Of a DNA stretch of 64,000 nucleotides, positions 35,796 to 44,314 are shown one piece after another. The notes beneath the pieces are model-generated. The model made no database searches, was not told the DNA's origin, and was given only the letters and a program-made list of their open reading frames with translations. Positions within the stretch are counted from its first letter, which is position 1. Each line of letters opens with the position of its first letter. The translations under genes were made by a program, and so were the position numbers. Source of the stretch: Vibrio sp. CB1-14. Lineage in GTDB: Bacteria; Pseudomonadota; Gammaproteobacteria; Enterobacterales; Vibrionaceae. The stretch is from positions 1,984,001-2,048,000 of the forward strand of contig NZ_CP115920.1 in NCBI RefSeq assembly GCF_040412085.2. Direction: 5' to 3'.

Positions 35796-38594
35796 ATGGC
35801 ATCCGCACAATATTTGGTCGGCATTGATTTAGGTACAACCAACACGGTTGTCGCATTCTGTGAAATTCAGGACGACCTCTCAAACTCCCCTGTTGAACTG
35901 TTCGAAATTGACCAATTAGTTGGCCCTGGCGAAGTGGTTCGTAAACCTCTTCTACCCTCTTTTCGCTATCACCCAGCCAAGCAGCAAGTTTCTGAGGCTG
36001 ACTTAACCCTCCCTTGGGAGCATCAACCTGTTGTAGGCGATATCCGTAACATTATCGTTGGTGAGTGGGCTCGTGAGCTCGGCGCTAAAGTCGAAGGCCG
36101 GCAAGTCTCCAGTGCAAAAAGTTGGCTATCACACACAGCCGTAGACCGAGAAGATGACATTCTTCCTTGGGCTGGAACTCAAGATGTAGAAAAAGTGTCG
36201 CCAGTCATTGCCAGCGCAAGCTATCTCAATCATATCCGTCAAGCTTGGAACCACAGACACCATTACAACAAATTAGAAGACCAAGATGTTGTCATTACAG
36301 TTCCCGCTTCTTTTGATGAAACAGCTCGCAAGCTGACGCTGCAAGCGGCGAAGCTTGCTAGTTTACCAAAGGTTCATCTACTCGAAGAGCCACAAGCCGT
36401 ATGTTACGACTGGTACGCACGCCATAAAGAAAGTGCATCGCAAGAGCTTGCTCAAGTGCCTCTTATACTCGTATGTGATGTGGGTGGTGGTACCACTGAC
36501 CTTAGCCTTATTGAAGCTAAACACCATGACGATGAGTTAGAGCTTAACCGAATTGGAGTTGGTGAACATCTAATGCTGGGCGGCGACAACTTGGATTTAG
36601 CACTCGCCCACATGGCTGAACAGCGGTTCAATGAGTCGAAAAAACTCAATGCAGCAAGCCTCACTAAACTGATTCAACAGACTCGCAAAGCCAAAGAGGC
36701 ATTGCTTTCTTCTAATGCACCCGCAGAAATGAAGATCACCATGCTCGGCAGTGGCTCGCGTCTAATTGGCGGAACCAAGAGTGTGGCACTCAGTCAACAA
36801 GAGGTTCATCAGATCACTCTTGAGGGCTTTTTCCCTAAAACAGATTTTGGTACGCGACCAGACAAGAAACGCAGCGCCGTGGTTGAGTTTGGCCTACCGT
36901 ATGTAGCCGACCCTGCTGTTAGTAAGCATGTTTCTGAGTTTCTCCACCTTCACCAAGAAGTAGCGAAAGAGGCGCTTGGAACCGATGCAGAACCCGCAAT
37001 CCCGGTCGGTTTGCTGCTGAACGGTGGTGTTTTCAACAGTGACTTAGTCACTCGCCGACTCGTTGATATTGTCGAAAACTGGAAAGGTGCGCCAATATCA
37101 CTACTTTCCAACCCTCACCCGGATTGGTCTGTCGCACTAGGTGCTGTAGCGTTCGCTAAGGCGAGACGCGGCGCGCAGCTTAAAATTGGTGGTGGAAGTG
37201 CCCGCTCCTATTTCTTGCACCTCCAAGAAAAAAATAAGCTTGGTCAAGCGCTGTGTTTATTGGCGAAAGGAACCGATGAAGGACAAGAGATCCGTCTAAC
37301 AGGTCGACGTTTTGCACTCACGCTTGGCGAGCCAGTAAGGTTCAATTTACTAACCTCTACGCATGATGTGTTCGGTGAGCAGCAGAAAGTACAGAATGGT
37401 CTGATGGTCAATATCGATCCGGATCAGTTTACACCGTTGCCGCCCTACATCAGTACGTTACAGGGTAGCGAATCAAAACTCCAGGCGAATCAAAAAGAGC
37501 GTGTTGAAGTGCAGTTAGCGTGTCAGCTCACTGAAGTCGGCACATTAAAAGTCGAATGTGTCAGCTCAGAAGATGAACAGCAGCGATGGGAACTTGAATT
37601 TGAAGTGCGTAATCAGCAAGGTGCTCAGGAGACGGTTAAGGCTCACCCTGGATTAGATTCGAGTAAAGAATTGGTGTCTCGCTTATACAGTGGCAACAAA
37701 AACAGTGCAGACAGCAACGAAATAAAACTCTTGTCTAAAACGCTGGAGAAAAACCTAGGTAAGAAAGACGAATGGGACTTTCATACCCTTCGCTCCTTGG
37801 TCGACAGCTTCTCTCTTGGTAGAAAACGTCGCCGTCGCTCTGAACAACACGAGAAAAACTGGTTGCGTCTGACTGGTTTTTGTATGCGTCCGGGCTTTGG
37901 AGATGCAACAGACTCTTGGCGTATGGAGCAGATTTGGGGTTTGTACCAACAAGGTATTCAATTTCAGAACGCACAAGGCTGGAGTGACTGGTGGACATTT
38001 TGGCGACGTGTCTCTGGTGGCCTAAATGAAGAGCAGCAAGAAGTGATTCTAGGTGACATTGCCAAATACCTTCATCCTGGCGCAATGAAAAACGCAAAGA
38101 CCTTCCAAGGTGCAAAAGACAAGGGCTATGAAGCCATGGTAAGGCTTTCCGCCAGTCTGGAAAACCTGTATGTCGACGATAAGGTGCTCCTAGCGAACTG
38201 GTATCTGAGTAAAGCCATCAACCAATCTCAATTCGAGCAAGCTCACTGGTGGGCATTGGGTCGCCTTGCTTCTCGCACGCCCCTGTACGGCAGCCAGCAC
38301 AATGTGATTCCTCGCGAGCAAATCGAACAGTGGCTACCTAAGTTACTAGAGCAAAACTGGCTCAAAGAGCCGATGGTTGCCTTTGCTTGTGTACTTATGT
38401 GTCGAAAAACCGGCGATCGCTCGTTGGATATATCTGATGACTACCGAGAGCAAGTGTCAAACAAGCTGAAATCTTCCAAGGCGCCATCTAGCTGGCTTGA
38501 ATTAGTTTCAGAGGTCAAATCGTTGTCTGAAGCAGACTCCAAAAAGCTGTTTGGTGATGCGTTACCTGCTGGACTTCATTTACTTAAAGAGTAG
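35796..38594 (+). CDS. Large Hsp70-family protein with DUF3731-type C-terminal domain
   Basis: A 932-residue paralogue of the preceding protein. Motifs: VGIDLGTTNTVVAF, VCDVGGGTTDLSLIEA and LLLNGGVFNSDL. The beta region is followed by a helical extension of about 330 residues (from roughly 605: SKELVSRLYSGNKNS, then RRRRSEQHEKNW, WRMEQIWGLYQQGIQFQNA), which I take for the DUF3731 domain that accompanies this Hsp70 type. I chose the ATG at 35796 because GGAG lies six bases before it; the ATG at 35784 itself contains that ribosome site. The pair conserves the ATPase motifs, so both are probably active. Confidence 0.88.
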   Translation: MASAQYLVGIDLGTTNTVVAFCEIQDDLSNSPVELFEIDQLVGPGEVVRKPLLPSFRYHPAKQQVSEADLTLPWEHQPVVGDIRNIIVGEWARELGAKVEGRQVSSAKSWLSHTAVDREDDILPWAGTQDVEKVSPVIASASYLNHIRQAWNHRHHYNKLEDQDVVITVPASFDETARKLTLQAAKLASLPKVHLLEEPQAVCYDWYARHKESASQELAQVPLILVCDVGGGTTDLSLIEAKHHDDELELNRIGVGEHLMLGGDNLDLALAHMAEQRFNESKKLNAASLTKLIQQTRKAKEALLSSNAPAEMKITMLGSGSRLIGGTKSVALSQQEVHQITLEGFFPKTDFGTRPDKKRSAVVEFGLPYVADPAVSKHVSEFLHLHQEVAKEALGTDAEPAIPVGLLLNGGVFNSDLVTRRLVDIVENWKGAPISLLSNPHPDWSVALGAVAFAKARRGAQLKIGGGSARSYFLHLQEKNKLGQALCLLAKGTDEGQEIRLTGRRFALTLGEPVRFNLLTSTHDVFGEQQKVQNGLMVNIDPDQFTPLPPYISTLQGSESKLQANQKERVEVQLACQLTEVGTLKVECVSSEDEQQRWELEFEVRNQQGAQETVKAHPGLDSSKELVSRLYSGNKNSADSNEIKLLSKTLEKNLGKKDEWDFHTLRSLVDSFSLGRKRRRRSEQHEKNWLRLTGFCMRPGFGDATDSWRMEQIWGLYQQGIQFQNAQGWSDWWTFWRRVSGGLNEEQQEVILGDIAKYLHPGAMKNAKTFQGAKDKGYEAMVRLSASLENLYVDDKVLLANWYLSKAINQSQFEQAHWWALGRLASRTPLYGSQHNVIPREQIEQWLPKLLEQNWLKEPMVAFACVLMCRKTGDRSLDISDDYREQVSNKLKSSKAPSSWLELVSEVKSLSEADSKKLFGDALPAGLHLLKE

Positions 38595-38668
38595 CGAAAT
38601 ATGTATTTCAGCTTTTGCTTTAGGAATAACTGATATTCCAAGCAAAATACGAGACTTGGGTGTACATT

Positions 38669-38700
38669 GCCCGCCGAAAACATTTATAAAACAGGCGGGC
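38669..38700 (+). promoter_or_regulatory. Leader hairpin over the ribosome site of a small gene
   Basis: GCCCGCC (38669-38675) and GGCGGGC (38694-38700) are perfect complements around an A/T-rich 18-base loop. The 3' arm sits five bases before the ATG at 38706, where the ribosome site would be. The stem could control translation, for instance as a thermosensor or binding site. Confidence 0.5.
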
Positions 38701-38705
38701 TAATA

Positions 38706-38873
38706 ATGAAAAAAATCGTCGTTGAGTTTCAACCTTTAGGGATTGGCGATTGGGTACAAGTGAAAGTCACTGCAGAAGTGGCTAGAGTGCTTGCCAAAGA
38801 GTACACCGAATACGGTTGGCCCGTGAGGGTTTATAGTTACCTTTATAGTGGAAAGACTAACGGGCTCAAATGA
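38706..38873 (+). CDS. Small basic protein of 55 residues
   Basis: MKKIVVEFQPLGIGDWVQVK and so on; a frame of 55 codons. A TTG at 38667 would extend it by 13 residues, but that start lies before the leader hairpin. The product has no membrane segment or signal peptide and I do not recognise it. The stop codon lies inside the following terminator, so the gene is compact with its own leader and end. Small but coherent. Confidence 0.6.
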   Translation: MKKIVVEFQPLGIGDWVQVKVTAEVARVLAKEYTEYGWPVRVYSYLYSGKTNGLK

Positions 38874-38885
38874 GCTCGTTTTTTT
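38859..38885 (+). terminator. Intrinsic terminator overlapping the stop codon
   Basis: AACGGGCTC and GAGCTCGTT form nine pairs (one G-T wobble) around AAAT, followed by five more T. The TGA stop of the small gene falls at the loop. Confidence 0.85.
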
Positions 38886-38933
38886 AATTTTTACAACACC
38901 TTACGCAGTTTGTTAGTCTATCCTTTATGTGAT

Positions 38934-38965
38934 AAGCGTTGTTAGCAACACTAATGCTAACGCTT
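38934..38965 (+). promoter_or_regulatory. Dyad upstream of an outer-membrane protein gene
   Basis: GTTAGCA (38941-38947) and TGCTAAC (38955-38961) pair exactly around seven bases; the outer AAGC and GCTT extend it. The element ends 21 bases before the ATG, in the leader or operator of the barrel gene. Confidence 0.45.
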
Positions 38966-38985
38966 CATTTGTACAAGGATAGGCA

Positions 38986-39768
38986 ATGAAACCATCGGCA
39001 ATCACCACTTTTATACTCACTTCACTGATTTCGTCGGCTAGTATCGCGGACAGCTATGACGCTAACAACAAAACAACAAGCGACGACGAGTGGCAGTTCT
39101 TACTCGTATTCCCCATGATTTGGATGCCGAGTATCTCTGGTACAGCTGGTGATACAGATGGTCGCACTAATATCGATATTCCGTTCTCTAATATCGTCAG
39201 TAACCTAAACTTTGGCATCATGGGCGACTTTTACGCACAAAAGAACCGATGGCTTTTTGGGTTCCGTACCAACTACCTCCATATCAAAAGCGACACTAGC
39301 GCCACTTACACACCCAAGTTACCAATCTTTCCAGAAATAAGTGCCAACGTTGATGTGGATGCAACAATGTCACTCAATGACTTTTTTGGTGGTTATGAGG
39401 TAACGAATGGATTAGTACTGCTCACTGGGGTTCGCCATACTTACAGTAGTTTTAATGTTGGAATCAATATCAACAGCTCCCCTATCACACCTATTGAATC
39501 AACAGAGCATCAGTTTGATTGGCTGGTTGGGCTCAAATACGCGCATTATTTCAATCAAGACTGGGGATTAAGCCTAACCGTAGATACCAATATCGCTGGC
39601 GACAATGACGTCAATCGAGGTCTGAATTTAGCTGGAATTTATAGGCTGAGCGAACTTAATAATATTTGGTTTGGTTACCGGTACTTAAACCTTAAAAATG
39701 AATCTGTCCCCACTACGGTCGATGTGACGCAACAAGGGCCAATGGTAGGCTGGGCATTTAGCTTTTAA
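38986..39768 (+). CDS. Outer-membrane beta-barrel protein
   Basis: A 260-residue barrel with signal peptide MKPSAITTFILTSLISSASI then ADSYD. Alternating strands are evident: FGIMGDFYAQKNRWLFGFRT, GVRHTYSSFNVGININ, YRLSELNNIWFGYRYLNL, with the terminal aromatic motif VGWAFSF. The length and the signature fit the transporter or porin-like class without close family. It lies behind the dyad at 38934 and is isolated. Confidence 0.8.
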   Translation: MKPSAITTFILTSLISSASIADSYDANNKTTSDDEWQFLLVFPMIWMPSISGTAGDTDGRTNIDIPFSNIVSNLNFGIMGDFYAQKNRWLFGFRTNYLHIKSDTSATYTPKLPIFPEISANVDVDATMSLNDFFGGYEVTNGLVLLTGVRHTYSSFNVGININSSPITPIESTEHQFDWLVGLKYAHYFNQDWGLSLTVDTNIAGDNDVNRGLNLAGIYRLSELNNIWFGYRYLNLKNESVPTTVDVTQQGPMVGWAFSF

Positions 39769-39856
39769 GTGTCCTAAGTTTCATCTGCAAGCTTGTCGCT
39801 AGATCTACATGTAGCCACAGCTCTTGTATGTCTTGAACACGGAAATAAACAATCAT
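39758..39856 (-). CDS. Possible 32-residue small protein
   Basis: On the minus strand an ATG at 39856 follows AGGAG at four to five bases and opens a 32-codon frame (MIVYFRVQDIQELWLHVD and on). It overlaps the end of the barrel gene by eleven bases. The ribosome site is good but nothing else supports it; it has no signal or membrane segment. Confidence 0.25.
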   Translation of the reverse strand: MIVYFRVQDIQELWLHVDLATSLQMKLRTLKS

Positions 39857-39969
39857 AGTGCTCCTAAGTGTTATCTCATGACGACGATGTCACAAGCCAA
39901 ACTATCATTCTTGGAGCTCTATGATTTACCTATCTGCGCCACCCAATCAAAAGACGTGTATGTTTCCGG

Positions 39970-41733
39970 TTAGAACTGATATTTAAGGCCTGTTGATTCG
40001 AGCAGGTTGTAGATCTCTCTTTGACTTTCTGACGTTCTACCTTTAGTCCCTCCGGCTTCACGAAGTTTATTCCTCATCGAAATCCACTCTTCACTTCCCC
40101 AAAGTAATGAGTCCTCCTTAAGTAGTTCAAACTGTTGATTTAGATCTGCAATGAGCTCCTCTCCAGATAGGAAAAAACCGACTTCGTTGTTGTAGAGTAA
40201 TGAACGGAAATCGAGATTGGTTGTACCAACAAAAGCGTTGTCGTCAATGATGAGAAACTTCGCATGCAACTTACCGTAGAACTGGTCGCCACCCAGCAAC
40301 ACTGAGTCTGGCTTACCCAATTGATAGAACTTGATTCGTGGATGATTGATGGTTTTCTTCCACGCTTCAGAGTTTAAATACGCGCGGTTTAGCTCATTCT
40401 TTTCGAGGTCATCATCCAACCATTGCTGCTTCAAAGCATCGTCAGTCATTATCATCGATGGCACAGTGTGCATGTCGATTACAGACTGCGTGAAGAAGTT
40501 ATCACTGGTTAGCACTGAGTTGGTAATGATTTCAATCTTACGCTCCGGATCTTGTTCTAACCACGTAAGGGTGGTGTTGAGATCTTTATCCAAGACTCCT
40601 TCGTCTTTTAATAAATCAGATTGAAGGAAAAGATAGGGAGAGACGACACGAATGGTCTTGAGGTTACTGTTGCTGTATGCGGTTTTCGCCAGAATACCGC
40701 TAATCGAGTTAGCGTTGGCGCTTTTGTTTGTGCTGTAGCGGGATGCGACATCTTCAGCGTTGAGATTATCTAGCTCGTGCGCAAACTTTGTATCGGTAAC
40801 TCGATAGCCTTGATTCACATAGCGATGAATATCAGCATACGCTTCGCTAAACTCCGAGTTGGCTTTAAGTTGATCCAGTGCGCTAAGCAGTAAGCCGCGA
40901 TCACGATTGTAACTCGCCCACGTATCGAGCTTTTTGTTTCCGGGTTTGGTAAAGAGCACTGTAAAGTAATACTCACTAAGCTGCGTCGGAGATTGCTCTG
41001 GTGTCGCATCGAGCTTTGGCCTCACTAAGATTTCAATATCACGAAATGCACTGAAATCTTTTTCGCCATCACTGTCGATCCCGTAGTAATGAAGTGACAT
41101 ATTACGGCCACCCGTGATCAAATAAGCATACTCATTGTAGAATCCATCGACGATAAACAGTTTATCATGTGAACGTCGATTCCAGCGGGAGTCACTATCT
41201 GTCAATGCGTTGAAAACCACTGCTTGTACACGCGCTTTTTGAGTTGTCGCTTCGCCTTGTCTATCTTTGACGTACCCAGCATTTTCCTCGCACTGCATTA
41301 GCCCTTTCAAGTTGCCATTATTTGGGCTGTATGAACCAAGACTATCCACCATAATACGAATATCGACCCCACGCTCTACAGCTCGACACAGCGCTCCTAG
41401 CGTTGCTTTACCAGCCAAGTCATCAGCAAAGATGTAGTAAGTCATATCTATAGTGTGTTTGGCATTTTCGATAAGATATATCTTTGCCGCTAAACTCTTG
41501 ATGGCATCTTGCTGCTCCGTGCCAATCACTTTCACATTGGCCTTTTGAACTGGAAGCAACGTTTCTGAGGCAAGTTTGAGGTAATCTTTATCGAGCTCGT
41601 CCGCCTCTCGCCAGTGGCGAGACTCCATAAGATCAGACGTCCATCCATCATTCGAGGTGACAGGAGGATGAGCGTTAGATGCACAGCCTCCCAATAAGAC
41701 TAGAGAAGCTAAAACTGAGATCCCTTTCCACAT
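39970..41733 (-). CDS. Phospholipase D family lipoprotein (cardiolipin synthase C-like)
   Basis: A 587-residue lipoprotein (lipobox LLGGC, C17) of the phospholipase D superfamily. Two HKD motifs are present: HDKLFIVDGFYNEYAYLITG and, near the C-terminus, HAKFLIIDDNAFVGTTNLDF. The pair forms one active site that breaks or makes phosphodiester bonds. The layout resembles ClsC-like proteins, which are shorter (about 470); the extra segment lies between the motifs. Predicted to face the periplasm from a membrane. The gene stands alone. Confidence 0.87.
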   Translation of the reverse strand: MWKGISVLASLVLLGGCASNAHPPVTSNDGWTSDLMESRHWREADELDKDYLKLASETLLPVQKANVKVIGTEQQDAIKSLAAKIYLIENAKHTIDMTYYIFADDLAGKATLGALCRAVERGVDIRIMVDSLGSYSPNNGNLKGLMQCEENAGYVKDRQGEATTQKARVQAVVFNALTDSDSRWNRRSHDKLFIVDGFYNEYAYLITGGRNMSLHYYGIDSDGEKDFSAFRDIEILVRPKLDATPEQSPTQLSEYYFTVLFTKPGNKKLDTWASYNRDRGLLLSALDQLKANSEFSEAYADIHRYVNQGYRVTDTKFAHELDNLNAEDVASRYSTNKSANANSISGILAKTAYSNSNLKTIRVVSPYLFLQSDLLKDEGVLDKDLNTTLTWLEQDPERKIEIITNSVLTSDNFFTQSVIDMHTVPSMIMTDDALKQQWLDDDLEKNELNRAYLNSEAWKKTINHPRIKFYQLGKPDSVLLGGDQFYGKLHAKFLIIDDNAFVGTTNLDFRSLLYNNEVGFFLSGEELIADLNQQFELLKEDSLLWGSEEWISMRNKLREAGGTKGRTSESQREIYNLLESTGLKYQF

Positions 41734-41888
41734 ATTGGTTGCTAACTACGTAACTATTTGATTAACCGGCGGACTAGCGCAATTCCATCTTCTGCATAGA
41801 GCCTAATTTCTGCACAAATCGATAGCCAACATAGCGCTGTAGAATGAGCTTGCCGCCAAATCTGATTTGATATCAAAGAAGACGTCTA

Positions 41889-42956
41889 TTACTTCGACGC
41901 CATCATTTGCCCTTTAAACTGAAGTACTTTCCATTGACGAGTCTCGATAAAGAACGCCGCCACAACCATGTACACCGCCACCAATGCAAGCAGCCCTAGA
42001 CGTATCCACATCTTTTCATCTATCACACCTGAGCTCATCAATGTGGTGCCAATTAGCACCAGCGCAGTATTGAGCGCCGTTGCATAGATAGGTGCCTTGG
42101 CGGATTCAGTGTACATTTTCTGCCCGAGAAAAATCGCCAACAACGCTATGAATAGCGTGTAAAAACCGATGTTTGGTACCAAAGCAAGGAAGCCAAACAC
42201 TATGATGGCTATTACCCCACCAATAGCATTGCTAATCAATAGAAACACACTTAACTTCACCGACTTCTCGCCTGTGATCATCAGTGACAACAAGGCGATG
42301 AATATCATTGACAGCAAAGCTTCGGAAATCTGGAATACAAAAAAGACGCATACCACAGGAAAAGCCATAATCAGGGCGCGCACCGCTGAAAACCAACGAA
42401 ACGAATCCGACAGTTCAACGGCTTTATGGCTTTGATACGTCTCCTCGCGCTCAGGAAGGTAGACATGCATAAGTGCAAAAATGGCGACTGAAATCGCACC
42501 AGATAAACTCAGCCCTACGGCTAAGAAGATGGTTGTTCCTGTGCTTTGAATGGCCATAAATGGCAACATCAACGTCGACATTAGTAGGATGGTCGCGAAC
42601 AAATTCCATTTCGGATTAAGGAACAGGTAGTAACCCACCAGCATCAAAGCCGCGACACTGAGCAGCATCGGAATTGGATACTGCGCAAACCCAACACTCA
42701 GCACCACACCAATGGCCACTGTAACGATCATGGCTAGCAGCAGTTCATAGACAATATCAATGTGCAGCACACGTTTTTCAAACAAAAATTTTGCAGTAAA
42801 AATCGGTGCGACAAAGGCTAGAGGCCAATCTATCCACGCTGCCAAAAACGTCGCTAAAGCGATGCCAATTGTGAAACGCAATATACGAGTTTGAGTAGCA
42901 TCGGAGAGCTCAGATGTTGCAACGCTCTGAGCTTCATCAATGGAACTATCTGACAT
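41889..42956 (-). CDS. FUSC-family inner-membrane protein (DUF2955-type)
   Basis: A 355-residue protein with about nine to ten membrane helices in two halves (RFTIGIALATFLAAWIDWPL, then AFVAPIFTAKFLFEK; VRALIMAFPVVCVFFVFQI, then GEKSVKLSVFLLISNAIGG). It fits the DUF2955/FUSC family of efflux components, which work with HlyD-type adaptors. Here the HlyD gene lies directly upstream and overlaps by eleven bases. No outer-membrane factor is encoded nearby, so a TolC-type protein from elsewhere would be needed. Confidence 0.85.
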   Translation of the reverse strand: MSDSSIDEAQSVATSELSDATQTRILRFTIGIALATFLAAWIDWPLAFVAPIFTAKFLFEKRVLHIDIVYELLLAMIVTVAIGVVLSVGFAQYPIPMLLSVAALMLVGYYLFLNPKWNLFATILLMSTLMLPFMAIQSTGTTIFLAVGLSLSGAISVAIFALMHVYLPEREETYQSHKAVELSDSFRWFSAVRALIMAFPVVCVFFVFQISEALLSMIFIALLSLMITGEKSVKLSVFLLISNAIGGVIAIIVFGFLALVPNIGFYTLFIALLAIFLGQKMYTESAKAPIYATALNTALVLIGTTLMSSGVIDEKMWIRLGLLALVAVYMVVAAFFIETRQWKVLQFKGQMMASK

Positions 42957-44088
42957 AAGACATCCAACTTAATAGACGGATCCAAACTTTACCCAGAAGA
43001 TTAAAGATCCCATTGTCACTGGTATAAACAACCACATCGGCTTGTCCACCGATTCTCAACAAACCCGTTGCATCTGTAGTATCAAACTCAATGGTAACCG
43101 GCAGCATCTGAGTTTGTCTCAACCAGCCGGTCTGGTTATTCGCTTGTGCCAATTTACCTGCTTGATTGCTTTGCCCCCAATCAACACCCCAATCGACACT
43201 CGAAATACGCCCCTTTACTACCTTACCCGGCGCAAAATCTAATGCAACTTCCACCTCGTTCCCTGGTTGGATATTACCTAGACTGTTCTCGCGAAAGTAC
43301 GCTTCAATCCAGATACTGTCACTAGAAACGAACGTCATGATGGGTTGACCTGCACTGGCATAAAAGCCCTCAGAAAGACGGAAGTTTGATACCCCGCCAT
43401 TGGTCGGCGCGCGTACGACTGTACGCTCTAGATCGAGCTGCGCTTTTTCTAATGCCAGTAGCGCTGCTTTGATTTGACTGTTTTCTTCACCTTCAGCGCC
43501 AAGTTGGCGACTTGCACGTTCTAGATCGGCTTGAGCATTAGTGACGTTAGCTCTCGCTGTCGCGAGATTGGCGCGTGCTTTATCCGCTTCAGAGTCAGAC
43601 ACTACGCCTTTGTCAGCTAGCCCCAACACTCGTCGAGTTTGCAGTTCAACGTTATCACGTTCAACGACTGCACTGGTGAGTCTCGCCTGAGCCGAAGCAA
43701 TACTCGCCGTCTGTGCACCGACATTCTGCCCCGCAATTTCCAGATCTTGCTCAGCTTTCTTAACCGCAATCTCATAATCCACTGGATTTAGAGAAACCAA
43801 GATATCACCCTCAGAGACCAACTGATTTGGCCGCACTTGAATATCAATGACTTGCCCTGACACTTGCGGTTTGACTGGCACGACATAACCTTGAACTCGC
43901 GCGTTATCTGTTGAAGGGACAATTCTGTCAGAAACGATACTTACACCAAGGCTAACCGCAATGGCAATGATGAGGCCATTGGTTACCTTCTTGACTTTGT
44001 TCTGCTTAGCGTTTGCTTGTTGACTATCCAACTCTTTTTGCTCAGCGTTATCCGTGGGTGAGATAGCCGGTTCGCTTTTATCACTCAT
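42946..44088 (-). CDS. HlyD/EmrA-type membrane fusion protein
   Basis: A 380-residue periplasmic adaptor with one N-terminal helix (VTNGLIIAIAVSLGVSIVS). The lipoyl-type half-motifs flank a long alpha-hairpin: TDNARVQGYVVPVKPQVSGQ, DILVSLNPVDYEIAVKKAEQ and, after the coiled coil, VRAPTNGGVSNFRLSEGF. It links the FUSC protein to an outer-membrane channel. Expression is likely with that protein, and both are divergent from an AraC-family regulator. Confidence 0.9.
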   Translation of the reverse strand: MSDKSEPAISPTDNAEQKELDSQQANAKQNKVKKVTNGLIIAIAVSLGVSIVSDRIVPSTDNARVQGYVVPVKPQVSGQVIDIQVRPNQLVSEGDILVSLNPVDYEIAVKKAEQDLEIAGQNVGAQTASIASAQARLTSAVVERDNVELQTRRVLGLADKGVVSDSEADKARANLATARANVTNAQADLERASRQLGAEGEENSQIKAALLALEKAQLDLERTVVRAPTNGGVSNFRLSEGFYASAGQPIMTFVSSDSIWIEAYFRENSLGNIQPGNEVEVALDFAPGKVVKGRISSVDWGVDWGQSNQAGKLAQANNQTGWLRQTQMLPVTIEFDTTDATGLLRIGGQADVVVYTSDNGIFNLLGKVWIRLLSWMSYVR

Positions 44089-44314
44089 TGTGTCGCCCTT
44101 GTTAACAATTCTTCGACTTTAGTTTACTTAGTTATAGACTAAATAAACGGAGATTAAAAACTAATTACGTTATAAATTAGTATTTTAGCTTCATCGATCA
44201 TGCATTCTATTTTCATTCTCAATCGTTGATAATGTTAACGGGCACGATATCTAAAAGTTGCCATTTCACGCCAAATGACTAAGCTAAAAACAACGCTTTT
44301 CAAGAGATTGAATC

